DNA of 64,000 bases, from assembly GCA_002811645.1 (NCBI GenBank), contig PDIP01000103.1, forward strand, positions 18,563 to 82,562, in the 5' to 3' direction. Positions 33,031 to 45,800 of the stretch are shown piece by piece (position 1 is the stretch's first letter; each line of letters begins with the position of its first letter). A program made the translations under genes and the position numbers. The notes under the pieces were generated by a model. That model made no database searches. It worked only from the letters and a program-made list of their open reading frames with translations, and had not been told where the DNA came from. This DNA is from Corallochytrium limacisporum (lineage: Eukaryota; Opisthokonta).

Positions 33031-33597
33031 TCACAAAATCTCGCACTTCTTCTTCTTCTGCTTCGGTGCCTCTACCTTCTTTTCCTCTTGCGGTAGCAGC
33101 CGTTCAATCTCCCGGATCGTCGAATGGAAGGCCTCGTCAACGTTCAGTCCAGTCTTGGCTGATGTATCAAAGTATGGAACCCCAATCTTCTCTGTCCATG
33201 CGAGAATGTCTTCCCGCGTGACCGTCCGTTCATCTTCGAGGTCGGCCTTGTTGCCAATGACTGTCACCGGCACTTTATCTGTGTCCTTGACACGCATTAC
33301 CTTGCCGTAGAGGTCCTGAAGTTCCTTGAAACTACTGATTGAGGTGATGCTAAGCACAAGCAGAAAGCCATCTCCGTACTGGAACGATGAGTCCCGGAAT
33401 GAGGCAAACTCTTCCTGGCCCGCGGTATCCACAATTTCCAGCGAGAACTCTTTTCCGTCCAATGTGACCTGTTTCCGGTAGCTCTCTTCGATAGTGGGAT
33501 CGTAATATTCTGCAAACTTCTTCTTCAAGAACTGGATGGTGACACAGCTCTTTCCGACACCACCGCTGCCGACTACTACAACCTTACACTCGCGCAT
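33031..33597 (-). CDS. Ras-family small GTPase with CEIL prenylation box
   Basis: The gene encodes 188 residues. The G-box motifs are complete: P-loop GSGGVGKS (10-17), T35, DTAGQE (57-62, with catalytic Q61), NKAD and TSAK. The numbering is the same as H-Ras. The effector loop is YDPTIEESY, with Glu at position 38 where Ras and Rap have Asp. The P-loop Ser11 and the stretch LQDLYGKVMRVKDTDKVP are Rap-like, while Q61 is Ras-like (Rap has Thr61), so it is a divergent Ras/Rap paralogue. The C-terminus is KKKK followed by CEIL. The final Leu predicts geranylgeranylation at C185, with plasma-membrane attachment aided by the basic patch. It is a single exon, convergent with NIPBL. Confidence 0.95.
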   Translation of the reverse strand: MRECKVVVVGSGGVGKSCVTIQFLKKKFAEYYDPTIEESYRKQVTLDGKEFSLEIVDTAGQEEFASFRDSSFQYGDGFLLVLSITSISSFKELQDLYGKVMRVKDTDKVPVTVIGNKADLEDERTVTREDILAWTEKIGVPYFDTSAKTGLNVDEAFHSTIREIERLLPQEEKKVEAPKQKKKKCEIL

Positions 33598-34991
33598 ACT
33601 TCTTGTGCTGTTGTGATCTGTTGATGAAATAGAGGTGCTGATCTAACAGACTTTCTTCTTCCGTACCTTTTCTATCGTACCACTGCTTTCTGGCCGCAAA
33701 ACTGTACAAGCGAACTTCGCAGACACTGCTCAACCGTGACCAGTGCAATAACCTGCAAAGAGGCTCACAGTTCTCCGTGTCTCTTCTTTACCGACGTCAA
33801 GTCTCTGTTTTTGGGGGTGGGGAACTGGTTCCTATTCACAGATTCCCGGAAAGAATGGTAACATAGGCTTGCTCTCCCTTGATTTACAATTTACTCAGCT
33901 GTAGATTCTCTTTCCTTGCCTCAAGTGGTCACGATCTACAGTCTGAAATAGCCACTGGTCTGATCTGGAGGCATCGTTTGGTTCCATTTCGTCATGTTCT
34001 CGGCGGCCATTTCCAGGCCCAGAGGATAAGGTCGCTACGATATCATAGTGACGCGGACAAAAATGAAGAAACTTCGAACGGAAACGCACGAACAGGCCCC
34101 CAAAGACACAAATGTCCCGCGAGTCACAGAGGAACGGATCGATCGCCGGTTTATTACTCCCGCCGTCTCACCAACTGCCCACCCCCCCCTCCCCACCAAC
34201 GCTAACCCCCCAGCCAACGTCCAGCGCGTACTGACACTATGGGAGAAGGAACCAAAGAAAGAATACCAAAAAAAAGAAAAAAGAAAGAGAAAAATGGACC
34301 GGTCGCTGGGGGCGGTCAGGAGTCGGACAAATAGTAAAACACCGTCGTCCCCCCCCCCCTCTCCGGTACTGGGCGGAGCGTAAGGCAGGGACGAGGGGAC
34401 GACCCGGAGAGAAGGGAGAGGTGGAAAGGGGGGGGGAGTTTGGGGTTGGATGCGCCGCCCCTCTTTGTCGAGGAAGGGGGGTGGTGGCCAGGGGCCCCAC
34501 CGGGACCTCTTAGGAACCCGAGGCCTCCATTGGACCATTGTCGCTATTGAGTACTACTCACCACCTTTTCTTTTTCTCCCCTTTTGCCGTTTATTTTTTT
34601 TGGTTCTTCTTTATTCTGTCGTCTCTTTTGTTTGATAGTTTTTACTGTTCCTTCTGCCGGAGCTCCCTTGCTTGCTGTCTCGAAGGAACTTGGGGCTACT
34701 ACTCCTTATCCAGAGATAAAAAAGAACAGCACTTTCCCTCCTTTGTAAAGTATATTAAAAAAGGGAGGGTTCTTTAGTCTTCTGCGTTTCTCTCCTCCAT
34801 AGATACTCCAGGGGACCAACACAAAAAAAAAAGTTGGAAACCGAGGGGCAGAAAAAAAGGGTTAGAGGGTACGGACGGTGCCTTCCAATCCTCTCCCCCT
34901 CCCCCTCCCCCAACACCGAAACCTTCGCCTCTTAAAAATTCATAATCTTCAAAAAATAAAGAAAAGTGTTCGGCGGCGGGAAAAGCCAGGA

Positions 34992-35012
34992 GCCACCCCC
35001 CCCCCCGGGGGA
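34992..35012. repeat. C-run/G-run palindrome, copy 1
   Basis: GCCA followed by 12 C and 5 G. The junction is self-complementary and the G-rich strand could form a quadruplex. Confidence 0.8.
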
Positions 35013-35453
35013 GCAGGGGTGGTTCTTTCCGGACGAGTGTTTGGGGGGGGCCGTCGGACTGCCGTAGCTATGGCAAATATATGGCATTTTTTCTTCTAAA
35101 TACCACTCTATCTTCCCTAATCTCCAGCAGCAGCCCTCCCCCTATCTCTTCGCAGTCTTTGTTGTTCTCTACAGGGGCCCATTGTTTGGCGCCATATTCC
35201 AATGGAAAATCACGTACCTAAAGTATGGGAATTGCGAAGAACTAGCACTGTTAATTGGAGATCTCGAATTATAATAATACCGTATGTTTATAAATCATTT
35301 TCTACATAATATATATAACAGTATATGAATTATTTCCAGAGTTTACGCATACTTATAAACAGTCCCTGTGCGCGGCGAAGCATTTGCAACAAATCTGACC
35401 AATAGAAGGCTCTATACATACCCAACTATCCAATCACAACGAAATGACACACT

Positions 35454-35476
35454 GCCACCCCCCCCCCCCGGGGGGA
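35454..35476. repeat. C-run/G-run palindrome, copy 2
   Basis: GCCA followed by 13 C and 6 G, the same arrangement as the copy 460 bp to the left. Confidence 0.8.
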
Positions 35477-36116
35477 AGATATTTTAAAACTCTCCGGATG
35501 TGCATGTCCCGCCCGGGCTGTTTTCACACACAACACGCCCCCGCAACTAACACACAAAAAGAAAATCTATCCAAATTTTTTCCAATGCTGAGAAAGAATT
35601 AACTGCTTTTCTTGGGTGCCCATTTTCGGGACCGAATCCACCACCGGTGTATTTTATAGTAAAATAATGGGAAACGTCAAGCCATCAATCTCAGTACTAA
35701 ATATACTAGAATGCCCTTCTTTTCGTACTCAATGTATTGGGCTCCGCAGACCCATTTGGGACCGACCTGATGGTCTTGCATGGATTCAAGTACCGAAAGT
35801 ACCGCTGTGCCGCGACAGTGAACCATACTGCCCAATGGGCAAATGAACCTTAAGAGTACTGAATGCATGGGCTGTGCTCCTTACGAGACACTTATGGTCA
35901 CTTTCACGGCCTATGAGCCTTTCCAAGCAACTTGAGTATCGAAACGAATGGGATATGATACACACATTGCATTACTCATTCCTATGCCATTATAATTTGT
36001 CACAAACACATTTAAGATCACGTACTTGAATAAACAAGAAGTCCATGACCAGTGAAGTATCTCTTGTAGAAGATCATTCCGGGATATATTCGGGTAATCT
36101 GATATAAACTATCAAG

Positions 36117-36518
36117 ATGGTGTTGCCTCTCAAGAAGCGTCAGATCGTTAAGAAGCGTACCAAGAAGTTCATTCGCCACCAGAGCGATCGGTATGACAAG
36201 CTGAGCCAGAACTGGCGCAAGCCCAAGGGTATTGATAGCCGTGTCCGTCGTCGTTTCCGTGGTGTCTACCTGATGCCTTCCATCGGTTACGGATCCAACA
36301 GCAACACCCGTCATGTCCTGCCCGACGGGTTCAAGAAGTTCTCCGTGAACAACGTTCAGGAGCTCGAGATGCTGCTGATGCACAACCGGGTCTACGCTGC
36401 CGAGATTGCCCACAACGTCTCCGCCAAGAACCGCAAGGACATTGTTGCCCGCGCCCAGGAGCTCGGAGTTAAGGTTCTGAACCCCAAGGCCCGCGTGCGC
36501 TCCGAGGAGACTGCATAA
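36117..36518 (+). CDS. RPL32: 60S ribosomal protein eL32
   Basis: The gene encodes 133 residues (human 135). Nearly the whole length matches the family: [45 protein letters not shown] and [19 protein letters not shown]. It is a component of the large ribosomal subunit. It is a single exon, whereas ribosomal protein genes in many eukaryotes carry an intron near the ATG. Its codon use is noticeably more C/G-ending than that of the neighbours, as expected for a highly expressed gene. Confidence 0.98.
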   Translation: MVLPLKKRQIVKKRTKKFIRHQSDRYDKLSQNWRKPKGIDSRVRRRFRGVYLMPSIGYGSNSNTRHVLPDGFKKFSVNNVQELEMLLMHNRVYAAEIAHNVSAKNRKDIVARAQELGVKVLNPKARVRSEETA

Positions 36519-37379
36519 ATTTATGGTCAATTGGTTTAGAAGTATTAGCAAAGATCACCCTTGGGTATTTACCAATGTTTTCGCAGACCGTGGCATTGTG
36601 GCCTAGCTTACACAATTCTCTGACGGAAGGGTTTACCCAGGTCGAGCATCAATCACAACACATTTCCTATTTTCAGACGACCAACTGAATTCGGTCGTCT
36701 GTAAATTCAACATCTCCATGAGCACATACTCGCATGCAACATAACACAAGCTGCACAGATGTTCAATTGGGCTTTCTGGGGTCCCTTCCCTGAGCACTAT
36801 AGCATATGTGTGCAGTTGCTGTATTTAACATATTTACGTTTCGTAAATTTATCGTTTAAAATTAAAGTTCAAATAGCATATTTTAACATGACGTATCGTG
36901 TATGGTGTTTCTTGACGAGCGTTCTGGCTGCCTTCCATAGCTTCCGATCCTTCTCCTTGTGAGCAATCCACGGTTTCGGGTGTGATCCGCGGATACAAAG
37001 AGGTCATCGACATCTGGAAGCATTCCACCCAGGAAAGGAAGATGCGAAGCATTCTAGCCAAGAAAGGAGGATGAGAAAGCATCATAAGAACTGGACATCA
37101 AATTGCAGAAGTGGCTCATCATCAATGTCGGCCACGGGTCAATCTATCGTGGTTCCGCGCTCACTTGTGTGTCTCCAAATAACATCAAAGACCAACTCGC
37201 CTCGTTGACATGCGATGCACATGACACGACATCTCAAATGTGTTTTCCAGGGCAAAATTTCATGAAGCATTCTGACGGTATTTGTCTCTATGTATAATGA
37301 AGTATCTATTTATGGTGTGGTATGGTATTCGCGAAGCGTGTTACAATTAGTTTTCGATTTCATAAGATCTCGATTTCGT
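36519..37379. other. intergenic between convergent eL32 and NDUFB7
   Basis: 861 bp of mostly AT-rich unique sequence, the only convergent interval in the window longer than 300 bp. No RNA gene or reading frame can be supported in it. Confidence 0.5.
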
Positions 37380-37649
37380 TTACTCTTGAGCAGCAGCTTC
37401 GCGTGCTGCCCGAGCAGCCTCGCGAGCATCCGAACGCTTCTTGCCAACGCGGTACATGAAGTCCTTGTAGCGGCAGATCTCATAGTCATGCTTCAGGTGG
37501 TGGCATGCGTTCATACTGTAGTTGTTCTTGATGCGGCACTCATTCAAGGGGATGAGAATGTGTGCGCATACATCCCGGAATGCTAAAGGAATTTTGGCAT
37601 TGGCCATTTCCTCTTCTGTGGCAATCTGCGGAAGCTGTTCTACCGGCAT
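37380..37649 (-). CDS. NDUFB7: mitochondrial complex I subunit NDUFB7 (B18)
   Basis: The gene encodes 89 residues. Its two CX9C pairs, C28-C38 and C49-C59, form the twin-CX9C (CHCH) fold oxidised by Mia40 in the intermembrane space. The flanking sequence fits NDUFB7: PLAFRDVCAHILIPLNECR, then the CHHLKHDYEICRYKDFMYRV helix and an Ala/Arg/Glu-rich tail. It is an accessory subunit on the intermembrane-space side of complex I. It is shorter at the C-terminus than the human protein (137 residues). Confidence 0.93.
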   Translation of the reverse strand: MPVEQLPQIATEEEMANAKIPLAFRDVCAHILIPLNECRIKNNYSMNACHHLKHDYEICRYKDFMYRVGKKRSDAREAARAAREAAAQE

Positions 37650-38804
37650 ATTGATTTGTTCTCTTAACTATACGATTTTGTTATTGTTTACTGATGCTAT
37701 GCCCTCTCCTGGGTAAAACATACACTGACCAAACACTAACAATTAGCCACTAATACTTCCCTTGTTCGACTTACTCTATTACCAGGAACTGCTGGTCACA
37801 GGGGTTTCCCGGAACTGTATACAGAGCAGACCTATATTCGTGATGTAATCCGGGGTGCTAGTATACGCACAAACCTGCAAACAACCTACTACCAAATACC
37901 ATGTGTGTGATCTGTGTTGGCACACCGGGCACGAATAAACCTTCGGTAATGCGCTAATCGTTTACGCACTCGACAGCAATTTTAGTGCGATATTACCATC
38001 ATCATCCTTGGAATATACAAAACCATACCGTGCCACTGCAATCTGGGTACAGTAAGCTTCTCCTCACAGGCTTCAGCACCACGGGGCCATTGCTTCCTCC
38101 ACCCTGCAAGACTAGGCCCCTTGACCCCAATAGCCAATCTGCTGCCTAAACCACGGGTCTTCCCCCCCCCCCTCCGCGGCTTGACTCTGTGCGCGTGACC
38201 AAAATGGCTTTGGGCCAAGCTGCTAATTGTATGTAAGCCACACAGGGGCCGGATGGGGGGGGAGGGGAAGCGGGGAGGAGTAAGTAGGCCACTGGCTGAG
38301 AAAAAACACAAGTCCCTACGGTACCTCCTCTACACTTCAGTACCGGCGCAGGTTTCGAAAGCTTTGTCGAGTTTGTTTGTGTACGCGAACTGAAGAATCA
38401 ATCAGGGCAGGAAATCAACTGCTGGCGGATACATTTGATCCTTACCTGTTGGAGATTGATTGCTGGTATACTGAATCACAGTCCTTGTACGCCCACTCAC
38501 TGTAGTCCAGTGCACGGACTTGATTTATGTTTCAATCACATAATCAGTAGTAACCCAGTGTACCCAGTCACAGTGCGCTGAATCGGCACACAGGAGAAAA
38601 GCCAGTCCGGGCAGGGCCGTTCATGGTCCGAGGTTGTGGTCTTTTCGGTACCTGTTGGCCGATGGACACCAGTAGCTGTGTAAACGGGATCAGTTCGTAC
38701 CTCACCATCCCCATGATGTGGTAATTAAACGCCACCTTGCATGTGTGCTGATGGAATGTTACAGGCGTTTTGGTTTCAGTTTTCGAAATTTTGGGATCAG
38801 CATC
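37650..38804. other. divergent intergenic region between NDUFB7 and the methyltransferase
   Basis: 1.15 kb, with C-run and G-run blocks at 38162-38175 and 38250-38280. It should hold two promoters. No further gene is recognised. Confidence 0.5.
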
Positions 38805-39698
38805 ATGGCCAGCCACAAGGACGAAGTAGAGACCAAGGTCGCCAACTACTACGACTCGCAGGATGCGTCCATATTTTACGATAAAATCTGGGGTGGCGAG
38901 AGCGTTCATTTAGGTATTCATCCATCATGGAAGCTTGACAAGCTCAGCTCGGTCGAAGAGATCAAGATTGCTAGCGATGCAGCTGACGAGATCATGGCTC
39001 AGCAGATCCTGAGCATTGCTCTCCGCACTCCACCGACTGCTGAGCATCCTTGCCGGATCATCGACCTTGGATCCGCCCTTGGATCCCTGGCTCGCATGCT
39101 AGCCAGTGGATCTCCCCACATTCATGTCACCTGCTACGATATCTCCAAGGAAGAGAACGAAAAGTGCCGCAAACGCAACCGAGAACAGGGCCTGGACTCA
39201 CAAATCGAAGTCTATGATCGCAGCTTCCTCGATGTCCCCGCTGACCTCCCCAATGATAAGAAGTACGACTTCGTCATCTCCCAGGACGCTATGCTACATT
39301 GCACTGATCATATTGGCCTGATCCAGCGCATGGCTGGCATCGTCAAGCCTTCAGGCAACCTCATCTTCACAGACATCATGCAGAGCAGTCGCGTTAAGGG
39401 TGACGAGCTCAAGGATGTTTACGCTCGGCTGCATCTTGACCGCATGGCTAGTACGGACATGTATGTTTATGAATTTGCCAAGTACGGCGTGGAGCTCATG
39501 AGCTACCAGGAGCGGACCGACCACCTGGTTGCCCACTACGCTAGTACCAGACACCTCTTGGTCACCACGGGACGGGAACTTGGTGTCAGCCAAGCCTACA
39601 TTGACAGCGTAGGCACAAGCTTGCAGAGCTGGGTGGACAACGGTCGAAAAGGTTTGGTGCAATGGGGCTACTTTCATTTCCGCGCGCCCTTGGCTTGA
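38805..39698 (+). CDS. SAM-dependent methyltransferase, sarcosine/dimethylglycine type
   Basis: The gene encodes 297 residues from the ATG at 38805. An in-frame ATG at 38751 would add 18 residues. The N-terminal VANYYDSQDASIFYDKIWGG and VHLGIH segments match the family that methylates sarcosine and dimethylglycine to glycine betaine. The SAM motif I is RIIDLGSALGSLARMLA (D87), with a GSALGS loop instead of the usual glycine-rich GSGYGG. Motif II is VTCYDIS, and the motif-IV region reads YDFVISQDAMLHC. Betaine is a common osmolyte of marine organisms, but the substrate is inferred from family resemblance only. A polyadenylation signal follows, and the CAP-Gly gene stop is 131 bp away (convergent). 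Confidence 0.8.
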   Translation: MASHKDEVETKVANYYDSQDASIFYDKIWGGESVHLGIHPSWKLDKLSSVEEIKIASDAADEIMAQQILSIALRTPPTAEHPCRIIDLGSALGSLARMLASGSPHIHVTCYDISKEENEKCRKRNREQGLDSQIEVYDRSFLDVPADLPNDKKYDFVISQDAMLHCTDHIGLIQRMAGIVKPSGNLIFTDIMQSSRVKGDELKDVYARLHLDRMASTDMYVYEFAKYGVELMSYQERTDHLVAHYASTRHLLVTTGRELGVSQAYIDSVGTSLQSWVDNGRKGLVQWGYFHFRAPLA

Positions 39699-39766
39699 TG
39701 AGTTACCCAACCGAATCATCCGCATTTTTTGTAAAATTAGTCTGTAGTAGGCGGAAGAACCCGTAC

Positions 39767-39772
39767 AATAAA
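39767..39772 (+). terminator. likely polyadenylation signal AATAAA
   Basis: A canonical hexamer about 70 bases after the methyltransferase stop and 58 bases before the convergent CAP-Gly stop. The two transcripts probably overlap at their 3' ends. Confidence 0.4.
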
Positions 39773-39829
39773 AATACTAAGCGTGAAGGAATAATGTGTG
39801 CTTTTGTAAAGGAGTTTGTACTAGAACGA

Positions 39830-42800
39830 TCAGTTGTTGTCTACTACCTGTGAGGTCGAAAGGGATTCCTGTCCAAGATCATTGCCGTCAGTATCAGCAT
39901 AGAGATCAGCAAGCACGCGGGGTGCTACTTCGATGCGGTTCTGACGCAGAGATGAATTGAGGTGACAGCCCACGTCTTTCAAGCCAGCCGTGGCATTCGG
40001 ACTGTCGTTGGTCCCAGAATCAGTGAGCATGGAACCAGATAAGGCGCCACCACGAACAGGGATCGCCGCACGGTCCGGGGGCGGCCCACGCCGGGCTTGT
40101 TCTATGCTTTCGTTCAGTTTTGCAATCTTGGACCGCAACTGTTGTTCTCGATCGCGGATCTGCAACAACGTAGACGACTGTGGTAAATTACGGAGCTGTG
40201 CGGGTGCCAGGTTCTCGTTGCTTACTCCAGCACCACTCATGCGGTCGCGGGGCGGCCGACGCCGGGTGCCCGGCTCTGCAGGTGAGAGTAGGTGCTCTGC
40301 GTCGTGCTTGAGCCGCGTGATGCTCATACGCAGATCGTGGAGATCTTCCCGGTGCAGCTCGCCTTGCTGTCCAGCCTGTGCCACGGTCTCGGACAATTGC
40401 TTCAAGCGCTGATGCACAGTCTCTGCTGCCTTAGCCTGGCGTTCCGCATCTGCTATGGGGTCATTGAAGGAATAGGGAACGGCCGGTGCGCGGGAGTAAC
40501 GGAAGCCCGTATTCGTGGCATCGACGCGGACACGCAGTGGGCCCGATGGTGCAGCAGGGAGCGGGTGTTCGGTGCTATGATTGGCGTACTTGTTGCCAGT
40601 GTCAGAGGGCACATACCGGCCATCGTTGTGGTGACGGTTGCGCCTCATCAGAACCGCTGTGTCGAGATGGGCTGTCGGGATGTTCTCAAAGAGGGCAGTG
40701 ATGCTATCAATCTGGGCCGGTATACTTGCCTTTTGCATGCCCCTAGGAACCTCATCCTCTTCGGTAGTTAGATCATCGTTATTTTCGCGACGCATGGCAT
40801 TGATGAAACTGCCACGTTCCAGAATGGTTTGCAAAGTAACATTAGGCCTGGCAAACAGACGTCCGCGGAGATGACCACCTTCACCCGGCTGGCCATCTTC
40901 TAAGCTCTCAGCTGCGGCGTTGGCAGAGGTCAAGTTACCAGCCGGCAGGCGCAACAGGGGTAGCATGCACAGAAGGCGCTCTGGGCTACTGATGAAGCCC
41001 TTGGCGTGACTACCTTTGGTATGCTTAAGAATGTCGCTTAGGCCGGGCAAGGAGTGCTTGAGAAGCTTTGCGCGGCCTTCCAACTGCAGGCGACGGCGCG
41101 TAAGGATTGACCGACGCATCTCCAGCGCATCTAAACCCCTAATGAGTGCCCTTCGTAGGTTCTGCAGTGTGTCCTGATCGTACGTGGTACCCAAAACATA
41201 GTCGATCCGCTTTCCATCCGCCGACATGGCTGCACGCAGTGTGTGCTCCCCGGTGAAAGCCATGGAAATATTGGAGACGTTGCCGTCAGTGTTGAGGTTA
41301 CCGGCCTGGCCATCCTGCAGCTCTTGCAGATCCTTCAATCGGTCACGCAAAACTGTTTCCTGGGCATCCACGATGAGCGTCGAACGCACGGTGTCATCCA
41401 CCTGGCTAGACAGTGTGAAAAGCACCAGGGCCCACCAGATATCAATTATTGGCGGTTGTTTCGGATGGAACGTTCTGCTGCCAGCTTCTTTGTCTTCGGT
41501 TTTACCGTCCAGTCTGCCATCATCACTACTACTCTCCTCTTTCGGTATTGGATTCAGGAAGCGCTCGCATTCTAGGATACCACGTTCAGCACGGCGCAAT
41601 TTGCGTTTACTGATGAAGTCCTCTTCAAGGAAGAGAGCAATGGCTAATTCGATCTCAGCCCGTTGTTCCTCGATCATTTCTCGGAGTGGGCTACGCGCAA
41701 GCATCAGACGCTTACCAATCGCTTCGTTTGGCTCTACTGGCTGCGATCTGTGGTCATCAGAGGGCAACACATCATCATCAGGCCCAAGAATAAGGTCTTC
41801 ATGGCCCAAATATCCCTCCATAACGGCGGCACGGTCGAGAGCCAGCAAATCATGAATGACATCCCCGCGCACGGTAAGGTATCGCATCACTCGCTTGGCG
41901 AGCTCAGCACCATGGGCATTCAGATCTACACGCTGTTGACGGAGAGTGTGTTGTTGATGGACAATTTCTTTCCGCAGGCAGCAGGCAGCTGCTCGGCTGG
42001 AATCTTCGTGTCCTCGGTAAAGTGCTGTCAAACGTTGGTGTCTCAACTGCGTCAGTTCCCTCTGCATGGCTGCCAAACGCTGTTCGGCTATGGCGAGAGC
42101 TGTTTTGTCAATGTTTCCCGCATTGGAATCAGATTCATGCCTCAAGCCGTCCGAAGGCACGGCAATCCCTACCACGTTGCTGAGGCGTACGCTGTGGATC
42201 TGCATTCGCAGCTCAAATGCATCTATGTCCTGAGCCAGAACCTCCTCGGACTTTGTCATTCCTATAATTTCTGTCGCAAAAGTGTTCTTTTCGACAGTTG
42301 ACGGCTTGGAGGTAGGCGGGCGCTCTGGGTTCTCTGCCTTACTGATAACATCGGCCCTGGGTGTAGATACTTGCGGGGTCGTCTCTACCGTAACGGTAGT
42401 GGACTCCTCGTCGCAAAGAGTCCGCTGCTGGCCCACAGTTTGCACCGCTGAGTCCGTGGGCAGCTCGGTCTGGTAGCGGACAGTGCATGTACCATCAGCT
42501 CTGATGTCACTGACCATTCGCGACTGTGCCCTGCCTCCATTTGCTTCAGGTAGCTTTCCCGGCGTAGAACTGTTCCGTGCTCTATCAGGCGACGGCGAAG
42601 CAGCGCCCGGCGATATATAGGCTGGCGTGACTTTGCCTGCTGTCCGACTTGTTGGAGATACAGGAGTTGGCTCTGCAGCCGTTGCTGGTGTCAAAGGCCC
42701 GGCTGAAGCTGTTGGCTTGGCGGTACCTTTATCAGGTAGGGAAGTGCCCAAGGAGAGAATTCTTTCGGTAGCCTCGCGAGCAAAATCAAGACCTCCTGGC

Positions 42801-45800
42801 CACGCTGGTACCAGGGCCAGTAATGAAGGCACTGGTCTCCCATCTTTGGTGGTTGAGGGTTCAGATGGTCTCAAATGGTGCAAGACAGTCAGTTGTGCCA
42901 CACGACCACCTCGTTGAGCAATTTGGACAAGCGCTCCTTGAATATCATTGGCCAAGGATCGCAAGGCATTGGTCTCTTGTTGCACACGCTGCCGGTCTTC
43001 AGTGAAAAGGCGCCTGATATCTCGCATCTGCCCCGGAGTCCCACCTCTTAGGCGAGAAACCTCTCGACTTTCGCCTACAGCAGCCGGTTTGGAGGCAGCT
43101 TGGAGCAACTTCAGTGTCGTCCGCAGCTCATTCTTCTGGGTGTCGAGCTTGGCGCGTCGCTGGGCATACAATCGTTCAGATGGTTGCAGAGCCTGTAGGC
43201 GCTCAACCGTCTCGTTGTACTTAGGATTTCCCGGAGCTGCCTTCACCAGTTCATGTTCTTGCTCGTCCCAGTCTGACGCTTCCTCGACCGCCTCGGAAAC
43301 CACTGACTCGAGCCTTTTGGACGCGCCTGGCTGCTTGTCCTGACGCACTCGCTCAATTTGAGACATGGAAGCAACAGATCCCACAATTCCTAGTGGCGCT
43401 CTCAGCTCAAGCGTGTCGTCCACTACGTAATCATCTGGCAGTTCTTCAATGCGCAAAGCACTGGCAACTAACTGGCCCCAATGAGACGACACCACAGAGA
43501 GGTTTGATCGCAAAGTATGCAGTGACTGCTGCCTGCGATAGTGTGGATCATGGAGAGGTGGTGGTTTGAGCCCACCATCTCCTCCGGTGGGTTGCCCAAG
43601 CAAATCAACATGTTCCTCCGACAGCACGCCATGGGATGTAATACTGTTCAGTGCTTCGCCAGCCTGCGGCACATCCCACAGCTGATAAAGCTGGTCTGTG
43701 AGGTACACCAGAACCGACTCACTTTCCTCCAACGCTGCCGATGAAGGGGCCGTAACGACTTCATCGGCTGCGCTCGCTGGCGATTCACCACCGAGCACGG
43801 CCAGTCGATGATCAGCGGCTTCAGTGATGGTAAGAACGGTGTGCTTGCCAATTATTCTCTGCTCTTCCAGCTTCGTGTTACGCAGAACAGCAGCTTTTCC
43901 CATCCTACTCAGAACATGCCTCTCAAACTTTTTCAAACGTTTGATGTGCCGTTGTCGCACGGGAAGTAGGTTGCGTGTCAAGGGATCCAAGAGAACACCC
44001 TTCTTCTTCTGCTCTCTAGTTTCAACCACAGCTTCTTCAAGGTTCATCAATTCCCTGCGGAGATCCTCAAGTTGAATACGACAAGTTTCCCACTTATCAT
44101 TCGCTTCAGCAACTGCAAGCTGTGATTGCCGCATGTTTATCATGCTATCAAAAGCCCTCCGCAGGTCCGAAAATTGGGTCTGTGGATCAACAGGTGCTCG
44201 TACATTCTCTTCTACAACGAACACCAGGCCGTGCGCAGTCAAGTCATCCGTGGCCTGACGTTCAATCACAAACCGCCGCCGGCGCTGACTCTGGGCTAAT
44301 TCGTGCTTGTAGCGACGAACCTCTTCGCGCAGGAGCCGCTCTTCCTCCTCCCCGGCAGCTAGTGCTGTTTTGGCTGCATCGCAGGACTGGGACATCCTTT
44401 GCTTGAGTTCTGGATCCAGAGACAGCAAATCTGCTTTGGCTTCTACCTCCTTGCGTAGTTTGCTGAAGGCGTTCTTGTTAATTTCATTTTCTGTGATGAC
44501 TTCAAGGAGCCTGAGCATAGACTCACTTTCGCCCGCGGCTGCTTCAGCAATAGCCTTTTGTACGGCCTGTACAGAGTCTGACACCTGAAGTTTGCCCTTC
44601 GGGATCTCCACGTCAGATTCAGACCCAACAGACGCACAGTGGAGCACAGCACTGCTGGGAAAGTGCCGGAACGAGGAGCCAAAGCCTTGCACCTCAGCGG
44701 CTTCAGTTTGAGGGGTACTGGCAATCGAGGGTACAGTGGGCCCACTTGGAGCCAAACACACTTCGTTCACCGTGCTCTCACTTCCGGAACCTATGAGTAA
44801 TGAGGAACGTCGTAGGCGACGCGGATGTTTCCCGAGGCTGCGCAATGACCCTGTTGCCAAGGATTCCGTACCCGCTACAGCTGCAGGAGCAAAGGAGACG
44901 GATGATGAGCCTCGTGCACGATCCACAAGAGATGGCTTTGGCAAACTCAAAACATCAACGCTCTTGCGCTGCGAGTTTTCATCAGAGGAATATCTGTCTG
45001 TGTCTGGTATTTCGGGGACCGACGGTGCTGTCGGACCAGTGGAAGGTCCTTCTGATCCTTCTGAACGTCCTCTTGTGTTGTCCAGGGCCGCCGGAGGCGA
45101 CGTAACGTTTTGTTTTGCGGTAACGGGGGACCTGTTCGCGGTGTTCGACACTGATTCTACGGGAGGTGTGGTTACTGGCTCTACATCGGAGACGGTAGAC
45201 CGGAAATGCCCGAACGATTGTAACGCATCGGCACTCACGACATATGAGTGACTTCGCACATTTTTTGACTTCTTTCTCGGAGGGAATGCGGCGGATTGCG
45301 TGTGCTGTGCTCGTGCAGAGCCAAACCGATCAACAGACGACGTAGGTTGGCTCTGCGGTCTACCTTCGAAGGAAGAGACTGCACTGTGGAAAAGCATGCT
45401 TGAGCGGTTCATGCTAGTGTGGCCACCCAGAGATCCTGTGGACTTTGCTGTCGTCCAGTGTGTTGCCGTTGCTGTTTGTGGCACAAGATGACTCTGTGAT
45501 TTTTCTGACCAGAGTGCAGACTGTGACAGTTTTGGCACATTTGTTTCCTGTGCCATCCTCTGATCAATCATTTGCCCCAGGCGTTCCGCAAGTGACGAGG
45601 TACGAAGTCCGCGCCCACCTTGCTTTGGTATCAGTAATCCGAGGCTGGAAGTTTGACGAGCTTGCGCATCCGAAGATAGCCTATCCTGGGTTGCCGTATC
45701 GATGCTGGACCTCATGATTTCTGATGCGCTCTGGCGGACGCCAATCTGATGCGCCAAGCTTGCATCTGACGTTCCCAAGTCCACGGTGATCTCGGGTATT

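Larger units (their letters stand above)
33598..36116. other. 2.5 kb divergent intergenic region between Ras and eL32
   Basis: It holds long A-runs, C-runs and G-runs (34185-34520), and two copies of a GCCA-C(n)-G(n) motif. Short frames on both strands have no family. The eL32 promoter lies in the right part, where the sequence becomes AT-rich. Confidence 0.55.
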
